A DNA stretch of 64,000 nt. Source: Bog-756 sp963835465. Lineage in GTDB: Bacteria > Actinomycetota > Acidimicrobiia > Acidimicrobiales > RAAP-2. The stretch is from positions 248,001 through 312,000 of the forward strand of contig CAWIFR010000007.1 in the NCBI GenBank assembly GCA_963835465.1, in the 5' to 3' direction. Shown one piece after another: positions 51,993-61,246 of the stretch. Position 1 is the first letter of the stretch. Every line of letters starts with the position of its first letter. Position numbers and translations under genes: made by a program. The notes under the pieces are model-generated. The model worked only from the letters and a program-made list of their open reading frames with translations, had not been told where the DNA came from and searched no databases.

Positions 51993-53231
51993 GTGGCCAT
52001 CCCGTCCAAACGGGAGCGGCGGCGGGCGATGAAGAAACGCCGCCGACCGGCCCAGCGGATCCTCCGCGGCGTCATCGGGCTGGTCGTGGTGATCCTGGTG
52101 GTGGTGGCGGCCGGCTACGGGTACTTCCGCTACCAGTGGAGCAAGGTCTCCTCAGCCGCCTGCGCCACGTGCGTGGCCGCCGCCAACGGGTCCCCGTACA
52201 ACGTCCTACTCATCGGTTCGGACAGCCGGGCCGGCGAGACGGCGGCCGAGGCCCAGCAGTTCGGCAACGCCACCAATGCCGGTGGCCAACGGAGCGACAC
52301 CATCAAGATCGTCCATGTCGACCCGGCGTCGGGCACGGCCTCGACCTTGTCCATCCCCCGGGACACCTATGTGACCCTGTCGGGTCTCCCCTCGGACTCG
52401 CAACTGTCCAGCGACAACAAGATCAACGCCTCCTTCGCCGGTGGTCCCGACGCCCTCATCCAGACCATCCAGAACACGTTCGGCATCCCCATCAGCCACT
52501 ACATCGAGATCAATTTCTTCGGTCTGCAGGACGCGGTGAACGCCCTCGGCGGGGTATCGATGAACTTCCCCTATCCGGTCCGGGACCACAACCGGGACAC
52601 CGGTGTCAACGAGTCCGGACTCGACATCCCCCGGACCGGGTGCCAGGTCCTCAACGGCTCCGAGGCTCTGGCGCTGTCGCGCTCCCGTTACTTCGAGTAC
52701 TACAAGAACGGCGAGTGGTACCAGGACGGGAGTTCGGACCTCGGGAGGATCGAGCGTCAGAACCTGATCATCTCCGCGGCGCTGAACAAGGCCAAGGGGA
52801 CCTACAACCCACTCCGGCTCAACTCGCTCCTGACCTCGGTGGTCCATGACTTCAGCAAGGACAATGGCCTGTCCCCCAACGACCTGTTCGCCCTGGCCGA
52901 GCGCTACCACGCCTTCTCGGGCTCGCAGCTGCAGTCCCTGACCCTGCCCACGGCGCCGGCCTACACGTCGGGGGGCTCAGCCGTCGAGGTCGTGCAGCCC
53001 GATCAGGCCTCACAGATGATCACCCAGTTCCTGGGGGGGCCGTTCGGCACCATCTCCACCCCACCCCTCGACGCCTACGGCAGCCCCCAGCCCCTTCCCG
53101 TCGCCGCCCCCACGCCGGCGACCACCGCGGCACCGGTGACCACCGCCCCCGCGAGCTCCAACAAGTCGACGCCGACCACGACCGCGCCGGCCCAGTCCGA
53201 CATCCCCTCCTTCGACCCCCGGCCCTGCTGA
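51993..53231 (+). CDS. LytR-CpsA-Psr (LCP) family cell-wall glycopolymer ligase
   Basis: 400-412 residues. Basic cytoplasmic start (KRERRRAMKKRRRPAQ), single TM (GVIGLVVVILVVVAAGYGYF), then an extracellular LCP domain. LCP residues: NVLLIGSDSRAGETA, GQRSDTIKIVHVDP, LSIPRDTYVTLSG, DNKINASFAGGP, DAVNALGGVSMNFPYPVRD and ALSRSRYFEYY with DLGRIERQN. These bind polyprenyl pyrophosphate and attach teichoic or arabinogalactan-like polymers to peptidoglycan. The C-terminus is a Thr/Ala/Pro-rich linker (TTAPASSNKSTPTTTAPA). Start GTG 51993 or ATG 52029; neither has a strong ribosome binding site. Confidence 0.9.
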   Translation: MAIPSKRERRRAMKKRRRPAQRILRGVIGLVVVILVVVAAGYGYFRYQWSKVSSAACATCVAAANGSPYNVLLIGSDSRAGETAAEAQQFGNATNAGGQRSDTIKIVHVDPASGTASTLSIPRDTYVTLSGLPSDSQLSSDNKINASFAGGPDALIQTIQNTFGIPISHYIEINFFGLQDAVNALGGVSMNFPYPVRDHNRDTGVNESGLDIPRTGCQVLNGSEALALSRSRYFEYYKNGEWYQDGSSDLGRIERQNLIISAALNKAKGTYNPLRLNSLLTSVVHDFSKDNGLSPNDLFALAERYHAFSGSQLQSLTLPTAPAYTSGGSAVEVVQPDQASQMITQFLGGPFGTISTPPLDAYGSPQPLPVAAPTPATTAAPVTTAPASSNKSTPTTTAPAQSDIPSFDPRPC

Positions 53232-53253
53232 TCGACGCCCGAACGTCCGGCGA

Positions 53254-55059
53254 TCAGTCTCCGTCCACCGCGTCGACGGCCCGCACGATCGCCGAGTTGA
53301 CCAGCCGGTGGTGATCGATGTTGGCCGTCCTGTCAGGCAGTTGGACCCGGATCACCGACCGGCCCCGGGCACCCACCCGCCGGGCCAGCACCTCCTCTAG
53401 TCCCTCCGAACCTGACCCAGGGCCCACCTCATCCACCGCCCAGCCGAAGCCGGCCGCCACGGCTGCGGGGTCGGGTCCTTGGGGGGTGCCGAACAGGGTC
53501 TCGAAGGTGGCCGGGTCCAACCCTGCGGCCTGGGGCAGGAACGAGAAGATCCCGCCTCCTTGGTTGTCGGCCACCACCACGACGAGGTCGATCTCGACCG
53601 TCTGTGCGGCCACCAACGCCGACACGTCGTGCAGGAAGGCCAGATCACCCACCAGGGCCACGGTGGGGCCCCCTCCGGCCATGGCCACCCCGAGAGCCGT
53701 CGACACCACGCCGTCGATGCCGTTGGCCCCCCGGTTGGCCAGCACCCGGGGCGGCCGCACGCGCGGTCCGGCGTAGCACTCCACGTCTCGAATGGGCATG
53801 GAGGAGGACACGACCAGGGTGGCCTCGTCAGGAAGGGCCGCAACCAGGCGGTGGGCCAACGACGGCTCGGTGAGTCCGCCTGTCGTGGCATCGCCGAGTG
53901 CGGTGGCCAGGGCGGTCCGGGCCCGATCCTCCGCTCGCTGCCAGTCGACGAGCCACGACACGGGACCGGCAGTCGGGACGGTGGCGGCGGCGACCTCCTC
54001 GGCCCACCGGGTGGGGTCGGCCCGGACGACCGCCCGCACCTCTCGTTCCGGGTCGTCCCACCGGCCCCAGGGATCGACCACCAGGTAGCGGGCACCTCCC
54101 TCGACGGCACGCGAGACGAATCCGTTGACCACCTTGGACACCCAGCGCCCCCCCAGCCGGAGGACGACATCGGGGAGGTGGGACGCGGCGAACCGCTCGG
54201 AGCGCAGGATGCCGTCGGCGGCCCCGACCAGTCCGGACCCCATGCGGCGCACGCCCGAGCGGGGGTCGGCCAGCACCGGCCAGCCCAGCGCCGTGGCCAG
54301 TCCCGTCACGGCATCGGGCCGTCCGCACCCGGCGCCGGCCACGATCAGTCCCCGGGTACCGGGGCGGAACACCCCCCGGTCCACCTCGGACCGAATCCAC
54401 TTGCGATCGGGTGCAGGTCCGGTGCCGACCACCGCATGCCATGGCGCCCCGGCGGTGCGGCCAGGTGGGAGTCCCCCGCCAGCGGCGGGGTCGCCCAATA
54501 GGGGCTCACGGAACGGGAGGTTGAGATGGACCGGGCCGGGCCCCAGGGGTCCCGTCGTCGATTCCGCGACCGAGCGGGCGGCCAGTGACCGCCACGTGCC
54601 CGAGGTGGCGGGATCGGGGACCCCGGGGTCGGCGAACCATCGGGGGGACCGACCGTAGAGGTGGACCTGGTCGATGGTCTGGGGGGCACCCACATCCCGC
54701 AGTTCCGGTGGCCGATCCGCCGTGCACACGAGCAGGGGCACGCCGGCCAGGTCGGCTTCCACCACCGCGGCGTGCAGTTCGGCGGCCGCCGTTCCACTGG
54801 TGGTGAGGACCACGGCCGGCTGCCCCGAGGCCAGCCCCAGTCCGAGGCCGCTGAACCCGGCCGAGCGTTCGTCCAGCCGAACGTGGACGGTGATGTCGGG
54901 GTGCGCGGCCAGGGCCACCGCCAAGGGGCTGGACCGCGACCCGGGGCACACCACGGCGTGGGCCACGCCGTGGCGCGTCCACTCGTCCACCAGGGTGGCG
55001 GCGAACGCGGCCTGCACGTGGCCCTGGGCAGGTCCGGCGCTCCCGGTCGGTACGCTCAC
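53254..55059 (-). CDS. menD: 2-succinyl-5-enolpyruvyl-6-hydroxy-3-cyclohexene-1-carboxylate synthase
   Basis: 601 residues, ThDP-dependent enzyme of menaquinone synthesis (isochorismate + 2-oxoglutarate). N-terminal HAVVCPGSRSSPLAVALAAH with the DERSAGFSGLGLGLASG catalytic Glu region and TTSGTAAAELHAAVVEAD. The ThDP/Mg motif is VGDLAFLHDVSALVAA followed by VVVADNQGGGIFSFLPQ. Start GTG 55059 is 2 nt from the divergent menH start. Intact despite its length. Confidence 0.96.
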   Translation of the reverse strand: MSVPTGSAGPAQGHVQAAFAATLVDEWTRHGVAHAVVCPGSRSSPLAVALAAHPDITVHVRLDERSAGFSGLGLGLASGQPAVVLTTSGTAAAELHAAVVEADLAGVPLLVCTADRPPELRDVGAPQTIDQVHLYGRSPRWFADPGVPDPATSGTWRSLAARSVAESTTGPLGPGPVHLNLPFREPLLGDPAAGGGLPPGRTAGAPWHAVVGTGPAPDRKWIRSEVDRGVFRPGTRGLIVAGAGCGRPDAVTGLATALGWPVLADPRSGVRRMGSGLVGAADGILRSERFAASHLPDVVLRLGGRWVSKVVNGFVSRAVEGGARYLVVDPWGRWDDPEREVRAVVRADPTRWAEEVAAATVPTAGPVSWLVDWQRAEDRARTALATALGDATTGGLTEPSLAHRLVAALPDEATLVVSSSMPIRDVECYAGPRVRPPRVLANRGANGIDGVVSTALGVAMAGGGPTVALVGDLAFLHDVSALVAAQTVEIDLVVVVADNQGGGIFSFLPQAAGLDPATFETLFGTPQGPDPAAVAAGFGWAVDEVGPGSGSEGLEEVLARRVGARGRSVIRVQLPDRTANIDHHRLVNSAIVRAVDAVDGD

Positions 55060-55061
55060 CG

Positions 55062-55892
55062 GTGACCCCTATGCCGACCCCGTCGCCGTCGCCCGTCTCG
55101 CCCACTCCCCCGGCCCCGTCGCTGCACCAGGAGACCCGGGGGGAAGGGCCCCGCCTGGTGTTGGCCCACGGCTTCACCCAGACCGGTCGGGTGTGGGGTT
55201 CGCTCGATACCGACCTGGCCCGCGACCATGAGGTGGTCGCCGTGGACATGCCCGGCCACGGCCACTCGTCCGAGGTGACGGCCACCCTCGTGGACGGAGC
55301 GCTCCTGTTGGCCAAGGTGGGTGGTCCTGCCGCCTACGTGGGCTACTCGATGGGTGCGAGGTTCTGCCTCCATCTGGCCCTCGCCTGCCCTCAGCTGGTG
55401 CGCTCGTTGGTACTGATCTCGGGCACTGGTGGCATCGACGATGTCGAAGAGCGGCGACAGCGACGGGTCTCGGATGCCGCGCTCGCCCACCGACTCGATC
55501 CGGGCTCCTCCGGCGAGGCCGCCATGCCGCTCGACGAATTCCTCCGCTGGTGGATGGGGAACCCGATGTTCGGCGGAGTCGACCCGGTGACCGCCGGGTT
55601 CGACGAGCGCCGACACAACACCGGACCGGGGCTGGCGTCCAGCCTGCGAATGGCCGGTACCGGAACCCAGCTCCCCCTGTGGGGAAAGCTGCACCGTCTG
55701 GACATGCCGGTGCTCGTCGTGTGCGGGGAGATGGACGCGAAATTCACCAGCCTGGGACGCCGGCTGGTCGCCGCCATCGGCCGCAACGCGACACTGGCCG
55801 TTCTGTCGGACACCGGACACTCGCCCCACTTGCAGCAGCCCGCAGTGGTGGCCGAACTGGTCCGGACCCACCTGCAACACCCACCGGGCTGA
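55062..55892 (+). CDS. menH: Alpha/beta hydrolase, probable SHCHC synthase (MenH)
   Basis: 276 residues (273 from ATG 55071). Oxyanion region LVLAHGFTQTGRVW, VVAVDMPGHGHSSEV, nucleophile elbow YVGYSMGARFCLHLALA (Ser), acid VCGEMDAKFTSLG (Asp) and base LSDTGHSPHLQQP (His) complete the triad. MenH eliminates pyruvate from the MenD product; the divergent pairing with menD supports that role over a generic hydrolase. TACGCT at 55051-55056 is 5 nt before GTG 55062 and lies inside menD codons. The N-terminus is Pro-rich (PTPSPSPVSPTPPAPS). Confidence 0.85.
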   Translation: MTPMPTPSPSPVSPTPPAPSLHQETRGEGPRLVLAHGFTQTGRVWGSLDTDLARDHEVVAVDMPGHGHSSEVTATLVDGALLLAKVGGPAAYVGYSMGARFCLHLALACPQLVRSLVLISGTGGIDDVEERRQRRVSDAALAHRLDPGSSGEAAMPLDEFLRWWMGNPMFGGVDPVTAGFDERRHNTGPGLASSLRMAGTGTQLPLWGKLHRLDMPVLVVCGEMDAKFTSLGRRLVAAIGRNATLAVLSDTGHSPHLQQPAVVAELVRTHLQHPPG

Positions 55893-55903
55893 GGACGGCC
55901 GGT

Positions 55904-56947
55904 TCACCGCAGCCCGACCGGGAGCGTGAGCGGTATCCACAGCCACAGGGCGACGGCCAGCAGGGCACCGAACACCAGCTGCAGACGGCCGGTGGCCGCC
56001 AACACCGGGAGGAGGGCCCGACCCTCGGCCTCGCTGCGCACCAGTCGGATCGGCGCCATCACCACGGGCAGCGCCAGCAGCGGGAGGAAGGCGATGGCGG
56101 GGCGGGCTGCCGGGACGGCGCCGGTGATCGACAGGAGAGCCCAGACGACCACTCCCACGAAGGGCAGCACGACGCAGGCCACGTACAGCCACCCCGCTCG
56201 TTCACGGCCGAGCCGGACGGCCACGGTGCGCTTGCCGCTCACCGTGTCGGACCCGATGTCCCGGAGGTTGTTGGCCAGCAGCAACGCGGTGGCCAGCAGG
56301 CCGACGGCGGCTCCGGCGAACCAGACCACCGTCACCCCGAGCTGCAGGGTCTGGACGTAGAACGTCCCCACCGTGGCCACCAGTCCGAAGAAGACGAAGA
56401 CGAAGGCCTCGCCGAGGCCCACGTAGCCGTACGGTCGGGGACCGCCCGTGTAGAACCACCCGGCCAGCAGGCACGCGGCACCCACCACCAGGATCCACCA
56501 GGACGTGGCCCAGGCCAGGCCGAGTCCGACCACCGCGGCCACCGCGAAGGACAGCAAGGCCGCCCGCTTGACCGCGACCGGCGAAGCCAGTCCGGTGGCT
56601 ACCAGACGGACGGGGCCCACCCGGGCGTCGTCGGTGCCCCGGATCCCATCGGAGTAATCGTTGGCGTAGTTGGTGCCGATCTGGATGGCCAACGCCACGA
56701 CCAGCGCGCCCAGGGCACACCACCATGCGTTGACACCGAGTGAGGGGGGGCTGAACCGGACGGTCACGCGGTGGGCACCGTGCCCGAGGGTCAGGCTGGT
56801 GATCCGGTGGCTCCACGGATGGGCGGCGGCGGTGCCCACCAGGACCGGGACGACGGCGGCAGGAAGGGTCCGGGGTCGGGCGCCGAGCACCCAGCGCTTG
56901 ACGGTCCCCGGTACCGGGGGCGCGGGGCGGGATTCGCCGACGGTCAC
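55904..56947 (-). CDS. menA: 1,4-dihydroxy-2-naphthoate polyprenyltransferase
   Basis: 347 residues, UbiA-family membrane prenyltransferase attaching the isoprenoid tail to DHNA. The first Asp motif is GTNYANDYSDGIRGTD, the second LANNLRDIGSDTVSGKRT. About eight to nine TM segments, e.g. LVVALAIQIG, VAAVVGLGLAWA, WFAGAAVGLLATALLL. An N-terminal insert (PWSHRITSLTLGHGAHRV) lies before the first motif. Start GTG 56947 with GGAGGAGG just upstream. It follows menB by 28 nt on the same strand. Intact. Confidence 0.95.
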   Translation of the reverse strand: MTVGESRPAPPVPGTVKRWVLGARPRTLPAAVVPVLVGTAAAHPWSHRITSLTLGHGAHRVTVRFSPPSLGVNAWWCALGALVVALAIQIGTNYANDYSDGIRGTDDARVGPVRLVATGLASPVAVKRAALLSFAVAAVVGLGLAWATSWWILVVGAACLLAGWFYTGGPRPYGYVGLGEAFVFVFFGLVATVGTFYVQTLQLGVTVVWFAGAAVGLLATALLLANNLRDIGSDTVSGKRTVAVRLGRERAGWLYVACVVLPFVGVVVWALLSITGAVPAARPAIAFLPLLALPVVMAPIRLVRSEAEGRALLPVLAATGRLQLVFGALLAVALWLWIPLTLPVGLR

Positions 56948-56975
56948 AGCCTCCTCCGTGCGGCCCGAGTGGGGC

Positions 56976-57929
56976 TCACGGGCGGCGGGGGAATCGACCG
57001 AAGTCCGGAGGTCGGTGCTCCTGGAAGGCGTTCCGCCCCTCCTGGCCCTCCTCGCTCATATAGAAGAGCATGGTGGCGTCCCCGGCGAACTGCTGGAGCC
57101 CGGCCAGACCGTCGTCGGCCGCATGCAGACCGCCCTTCAACATCCGCAGGGCGATGGGCGAGAGCGAGAGCATCTGACGGCACCAGGCCACCGTCTCTCG
57201 TTCCAGCTCGGCCAGAGGGACCACCTCGTTGACCAGTCCCCACTGCAAGGCGGTGGCCGCGTCGTACTGACGGCAGAGGAACCAGACCTCCTTGGCCCTC
57301 TTCAGGCCGATGGTGCGGGCCAGAAGGCTGGCGCCGTAGCCGCCGTCGAAGCTGCCCACCTTGGGACCGGTCTGGCCGAAGCGGGCATTGTCGGCGGCGA
57401 TACTCAGGTCACAGACCAGGTGGAGGATGTGCCCGCCACCGATGGCGTAGCCGGCCACCATGGCGACCACCGGCTTGGGCAGTCGTCGGATCTGGATCTG
57501 GAGGTCGAGCACGTTCAGACGGCCGATGCCCTGCCGGGCCACGGCGTCATCCCCGATGTAGCCGTCGTCACCCCGGATCTTCTGGTCCCCTCCCGAGCAG
57601 AAGGCGTCCGGGCCCTCGCCGGTCAGGACGATGACCCCCACTGACGGGTCGTCCCGGGCGGCGTTGAAGGCGTCGGCCAACTCGAACAGGGTCTGGGGCC
57701 GGAAGGCGTTGCGCACCTCGGGCCGGTTGATGGTCAGCTTGGCGATGCCGTTGGCCACGTCGTAGTGGATGTCCTGGTAGCCGCCGCGACGCTCCCATGC
57801 CGGCAGGGGCAGGGCGCGGAATCGATCCACCGGGTCGAGGGGTGGACCCGTGATCACCGTATCGATCGGGGCGGCACCCCGGTACCCGCCATCCTGGTCC
57901 GGCTCGGGCGCAACCATTCGACCATTCAC
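56976..57929 (-). CDS. menB: 1,4-dihydroxy-2-naphthoyl-CoA synthase
   Basis: 317 residues, crotonase-fold ring closure of o-succinylbenzoyl-CoA. Conserved: YDVANGIAKLTINRPEVRNA, FCSGGDQKIRGDDGYIGDD, VAMVAGYAIGGGHILHLVCD, DNARFGQTGPKVGSFDGGYG and EVWFLCRQYDAATAL; these are MenB-specific, distinguishing it from other enoyl-CoA hydratases. The start is either GTG 57929 or ATG 57917. A TAGCCT element (57964-57959) is shared in mirror image with menE. Intact. Confidence 0.96.
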   Translation of the reverse strand: MNGRMVAPEPDQDGGYRGAAPIDTVITGPPLDPVDRFRALPLPAWERRGGYQDIHYDVANGIAKLTINRPEVRNAFRPQTLFELADAFNAARDDPSVGVIVLTGEGPDAFCSGGDQKIRGDDGYIGDDAVARQGIGRLNVLDLQIQIRRLPKPVVAMVAGYAIGGGHILHLVCDLSIAADNARFGQTGPKVGSFDGGYGASLLARTIGLKRAKEVWFLCRQYDAATALQWGLVNEVVPLAELERETVAWCRQMLSLSPIALRMLKGGLHAADDGLAGLQQFAGDATMLFYMSEEGQEGRNAFQEHRPPDFGRFPRRP

Positions 57930-57957
57930 TCCTAGAGTCGCTACTCGTACGGTCGCC

Positions 57958-57964
57958 TAGGCTA
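57958..57964. promoter_or_regulatory. Symmetric bidirectional -10 element TAGGCTA between menB and menE
   Basis: Plus TAGGCT (57958-57963) is 6 nt before the menE ATG (leaderless). The mirror TAGCCT (57964-57959) faces menB with a leader of ~25-35 nt. Same heptamer as at 10551-10557. Confidence 0.5.
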
Positions 57965-57969
57965 GCCCC

Positions 57970-59097
57970 ATGCCGGAGCTGGTAGCGCTCGACCTCGCCG
58001 GCGGTCCGGGCTTCGTCGACGCCCTCCAGGCGGCCTGGGCGGCGGGCGACGCCGTCCTTCCCCTCGACCCCCGGCTACCCGGTCCCGCCCGCACCCTCCT
58101 GCTCGAGGAGCTCCGTCCCTCGGCGGTCGTCGACGGCTCGGGTCGGCACCGGCGGCCCGGCGGAGTGCCCACCGAGGACGGGGACGCCCTCGTCGTCCCT
58201 ACCAGCGGCACCACCGGCCGCCCCAAGGGGGTCGTCCTCGACCACGCCGCCGTCGAGGCCTCGGCCCGGGCCACCTCGGCCCGGCTGGGGGTCGACCCGG
58301 ACTCGGACCACTGGGTAGCGTGCCTCCCGTTGGCCCACGTGGGTGGCCTGGCCGTGGTGGCCCGGGCGCTGATCACCGGCACCCCGTGCACGGTGCTGCC
58401 GGGATTCGAGCCCGCCGTCGTGGAGCGTCTGGCCCGCCAGGGCGCCTCCCTGATCTCGCTGGTGGCCACCGCGCTGCGCCGCGTCGACGCGTCGGGCTAC
58501 CGGACCGTGCTGCTGGGCGGCGCCGCTCCCCCCGATGCCCTGCCGGCCAACGTGGTCACCACCTACGGGATGACCGAGACCGGCTCCGGTGTCGTCTACG
58601 ACGGTCGAGCCCTTGAGGGCGTGGAACTGCACATCGGGGACGGCACCGTCGGAGCGGACGGCGAGGTCCTGGTCCGCGGCCCGATGCTGCTCCGCTCCTA
58701 CCGTGACGGTAGCGACCCGAGGATCACCGGGGGCTGGCTCCCCACCGGGGACTCCGGCCGGCTCGAGACCGACGGCACGCTGGTGGTCTTCGGGCGGATG
58801 GCCGAGGTCATCGTGACCGGAGGGGAGAAGGTCTGGCCCGCCCCAGTGGAGCGGCTCCTGGCCCGCCATCCGGAAGTCGCCCGGGTGGCCGTCTGGAAGC
58901 GGCCCGATCCCGAATGGGGTGAACGGGTGGTGGCGTGGGTGGTTCCGGTGGACCCGGCTCACCCTCCGGGCCTGGAGGAGCTTCGGGAGCTGGTCGCCGA
59001 GGAGCTGCCGCGCTGGTCCGCCCCGCGTGAGTTGGTGTTGGCCGACGAACTCCCGAGCACACCCAGCGGCAAGGTGCGGCGCGCCGACCTCAGCTGA
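57970..59097 (+). CDS. menE: o-Succinylbenzoate-CoA ligase
   Basis: 375 residues, short ANL-family acyl-CoA ligase. The AMP-binding P-loop is LVVPTSGTTGRPKGVVLDHA; then LPLAHVGGLAVVARAL, TTYGMTETGSGVVYDG, GGWLPTGDSGRLETDG and the C-terminal lysine motif PSTPSGKVRRADL. Shorter than typical acyl-CoA ligases, as for actinobacterial MenE. Divergent from menB. Start ATG 57970, leaderless. Intact. Confidence 0.94.
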   Translation: MPELVALDLAGGPGFVDALQAAWAAGDAVLPLDPRLPGPARTLLLEELRPSAVVDGSGRHRRPGGVPTEDGDALVVPTSGTTGRPKGVVLDHAAVEASARATSARLGVDPDSDHWVACLPLAHVGGLAVVARALITGTPCTVLPGFEPAVVERLARQGASLISLVATALRRVDASGYRTVLLGGAAPPDALPANVVTTYGMTETGSGVVYDGRALEGVELHIGDGTVGADGEVLVRGPMLLRSYRDGSDPRITGGWLPTGDSGRLETDGTLVVFGRMAEVIVTGGEKVWPAPVERLLARHPEVARVAVWKRPDPEWGERVVAWVVPVDPAHPPGLEELRELVAEELPRWSAPRELVLADELPSTPSGKVRRADLS

Positions 59098-59139
59098 ACA
59101 GGTGGGCGGTGCTGGGAGGCCGCGTGAGGGTCGGCCGGT

Positions 59140-59919
59140 TCAGGACAGGCCGCCACTGGCGATGCACAGTGCACCGCCGTCGATGACCAGCGTGTGGCCG
59201 GTGATCCACGAGGCGGCGTCGGAGCAGAGGAAGAGTGCGGCATTGGCGATGTCCTCGGCCTCACCCAGCCGGCGCAACGGCATCCGTTCAGCGATCGACT
59301 CCTCCGCCGCCTCCCACAGGGCCCGAGCGAACTCCGTCTTGACCAGGCCCGGAGCCAGGGCGTTGACCCTGACCCGGGGGCCGAGCTCCCCGGCCAGCTG
59401 GCTGGTCAGGTGGATAACCGCCGCCTTGGTCACGTTGTACCAGCCGATACCCCCCTCCACCGAGAGCCCGCCGATGGACGCCAGATTGAGCACCACGCCT
59501 CCCCGCTCGGCCATGCCGGCGCGCCAGGCCGCCTGGGTCCACTCGAGGTAGCCGGTCTGGTTGACCCGCACCGTCTTGTCGGCCCGGGCGGAGTCCAGTT
59601 CGATGATGGGCCCGTAGTAGGGGTTGGTGGCCGCGTTGTTGACGAGCACGTCGACGGAGCCGAATCGCTCGACCGTCGCCACCACGCACGCTTCGGCCTG
59701 CTCGGGATCGCCGGCGTTGGCCACGTGCCAGGCCACCTCACCCGCCCCGGTACCCGTCGACGCATCGATCTCGGCCTTGGCCCGGGCGAGGGCATCAGCC
59801 TTACGGGAGGAGATCATCACCGAGGCGCCCGCCGCGGCGAAGGAGGAGGCGATGGCCTGGCCGATGCCACGCGAGGCGCCGGTGATCAGCGCAGTCTTCC
59901 CGTCCAGTCGGAGTTCCAT
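59140..59919 (-). CDS. Short-chain dehydrogenase/reductase
   Basis: 259 residues, classical SDR. NAD(P) site TALITGASRGIGQAIASSFA, the NNAATNP motif, active-site Ser in LASIGGLSVEG and Tyr/Lys in GWYNVTKAAVIHL, then VNALAPGLVKTEFARAL and ITGHTLVIDGGAL. The substrate is unknown; it resembles 3-oxoacyl-ACP reductase or alcohol dehydrogenase-type SDRs. Arg in the first Gly-rich loop and SSRK after strand 2 suggest NADP(H). ATG 59919 fits the family; TAGGGT is 8 nt upstream (59928-59933). Convergent with menE. Intact. Confidence 0.9.
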   Translation of the reverse strand: MELRLDGKTALITGASRGIGQAIASSFAAAGASVMISSRKADALARAKAEIDASTGTGAGEVAWHVANAGDPEQAEACVVATVERFGSVDVLVNNAATNPYYGPIIELDSARADKTVRVNQTGYLEWTQAAWRAGMAERGGVVLNLASIGGLSVEGGIGWYNVTKAAVIHLTSQLAGELGPRVRVNALAPGLVKTEFARALWEAAEESIAERMPLRRLGEAEDIANAALFLCSDAASWITGHTLVIDGGALCIASGGLS

Positions 59920-60324
59920 GGCCGACCACCCTAGACAGCGCAGCGAGAGGCTCGGGAAGGAACCGTCCGGACGCGGCCGGGCCGGCGGCCGGTACGGGGC
60001 GACCTGGGCCCGCACGGTGCAATCGGAGCGGTCGCGTCCCACGCCCCACTGGCCCAGGGCCGACAGCAACACCGTCGGATGCCATGGGGAGGCGCCTCCC
60101 TGCCCCTACCCGTCACCACCTCCGGTCTTTTGGATCCGGGGACAATCTCGGTACGGCGTCGAGACCGGGCTAGTCCCCACCGGCCCCAGCGACCTACCAT
60201 GCTCGATTGGACGGCCTCGAACAGGATGGACCAACCGCTGCGACAGGCTCGTCGTCGCCCCGCTCCACCGCCTCGGACCGCCGCTTGCGCACAGGTCGTG
60301 CGCCCGGGGAAGGAGTCACCGACG
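59920..60324. other. 405-nt divergent intergenic region, SDR / amidohydrolase
   Basis: No coding region recognised. It contains the TAGGGT element of the SDR on the minus strand. On the plus strand, TACCAT (60196-60201) may be a -10, giving the amidohydrolase a ~115-nt leader that ends with AAGGAG at 60310-60315. The leader has no recognised riboswitch. Confidence 0.4.
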
Positions 60325-61202
60325 ATGGGTATGCCGACCGACATGGGGGTGGTCGACACCATGATCGGGTTCCCGCATCCGGACATGAAGGAGGTCTACC
60401 GGTTCATCACCCGGCAGACCAAGGACGCCGAGTCCAAGGAGAAGTTCGACTTCCCCGTCGAGTACATGTTCAAGGACGGTCCCGGCAAGTCCGTCGAGGG
60501 GGCCGAGGACCCGATCGGGGTCACCCTCCGGGAGATGGACCTGTGGGGGATCGACAAGGGGCTGATCGGGGTGGGCGATCCCGCCGGCATCGGCGAGGAG
60601 GCGCTCAGGCGGCACCCCGATCGGTTCATCCCCTCGTCGTCCGCCGACCCCAACGACGGGATGCGGGGCATCGAGCGACTGGTCCGCGAGTACGAGACCT
60701 ACGGGATGCGGGCGGTCGGCGTCTTTCCGGCCGGCACCTTTCCCCAGGTGCCGATCAACGACAAGAAGATGTACCCGATCTACGCCAAGTGCGTCGAGCT
60801 GGGGATCCCCGTCTTCTGCTGTGCCGGCATCCCCGGGCCCCGCCTGAAGGCCGCCTGCCAGCACGTGGAGCTCATCGACGAGGTGATGTTCGACTTCCCC
60901 GACCTGATCTTCGTGACCCGCCACGGCTGCGAGCCCTGGACCGAGCTGGCGGTGAAGCTGATGCTGAAGTGGCCCGGACTGCACTACTCGACCAGTGCCT
61001 TCGCCCCGAAGTACTACCCCAAGGACATCGTCGACTACGCCAACACCCGGGGCGCGGACAAGATCATCTACGCCGGCTACTTCCCGATGGGCCTGTCCAT
61101 CGAGCGGATCATGACCGAGATGCCCAGGACGTCGGGTTCAAGGACGAGGTCTGGCCGAAGTTCCTGCGGACCAACGCCCTCCGGGTCCTCGGGCTGGACT
61201 GA
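60325..61202 (+). CDS. Amidohydrolase-2 family protein (one frameshift near the end)
   Basis: About 292 residues, PF04909-type TIM-barrel metal-dependent hydrolase or decarboxylase. Opening MGVVDTMIGFPHPDM, then FIPSSSADPNDGMRGIERLV, MRAVGVFPAGTFPQVPIND and FDFPDLIFVTRHGCEPWTEL (metal His). The end IIYAGYFPMGLSIERIMTE has Gly-Tyr where many relatives have the metal Asp (GSDxP). A shift near 61125 precedes DEVWPKFLRTNALRVLGL. Start ATG 60325 with AAGGAG at 9 nt. Substrate unknown; some relatives are decarboxylases (ACMSD-like). Confidence 0.82.
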
Positions 61203-61246
61203 CGGGTGACCGCCATGGAGTACCCAGCACCGGACGGGCACTGAGC

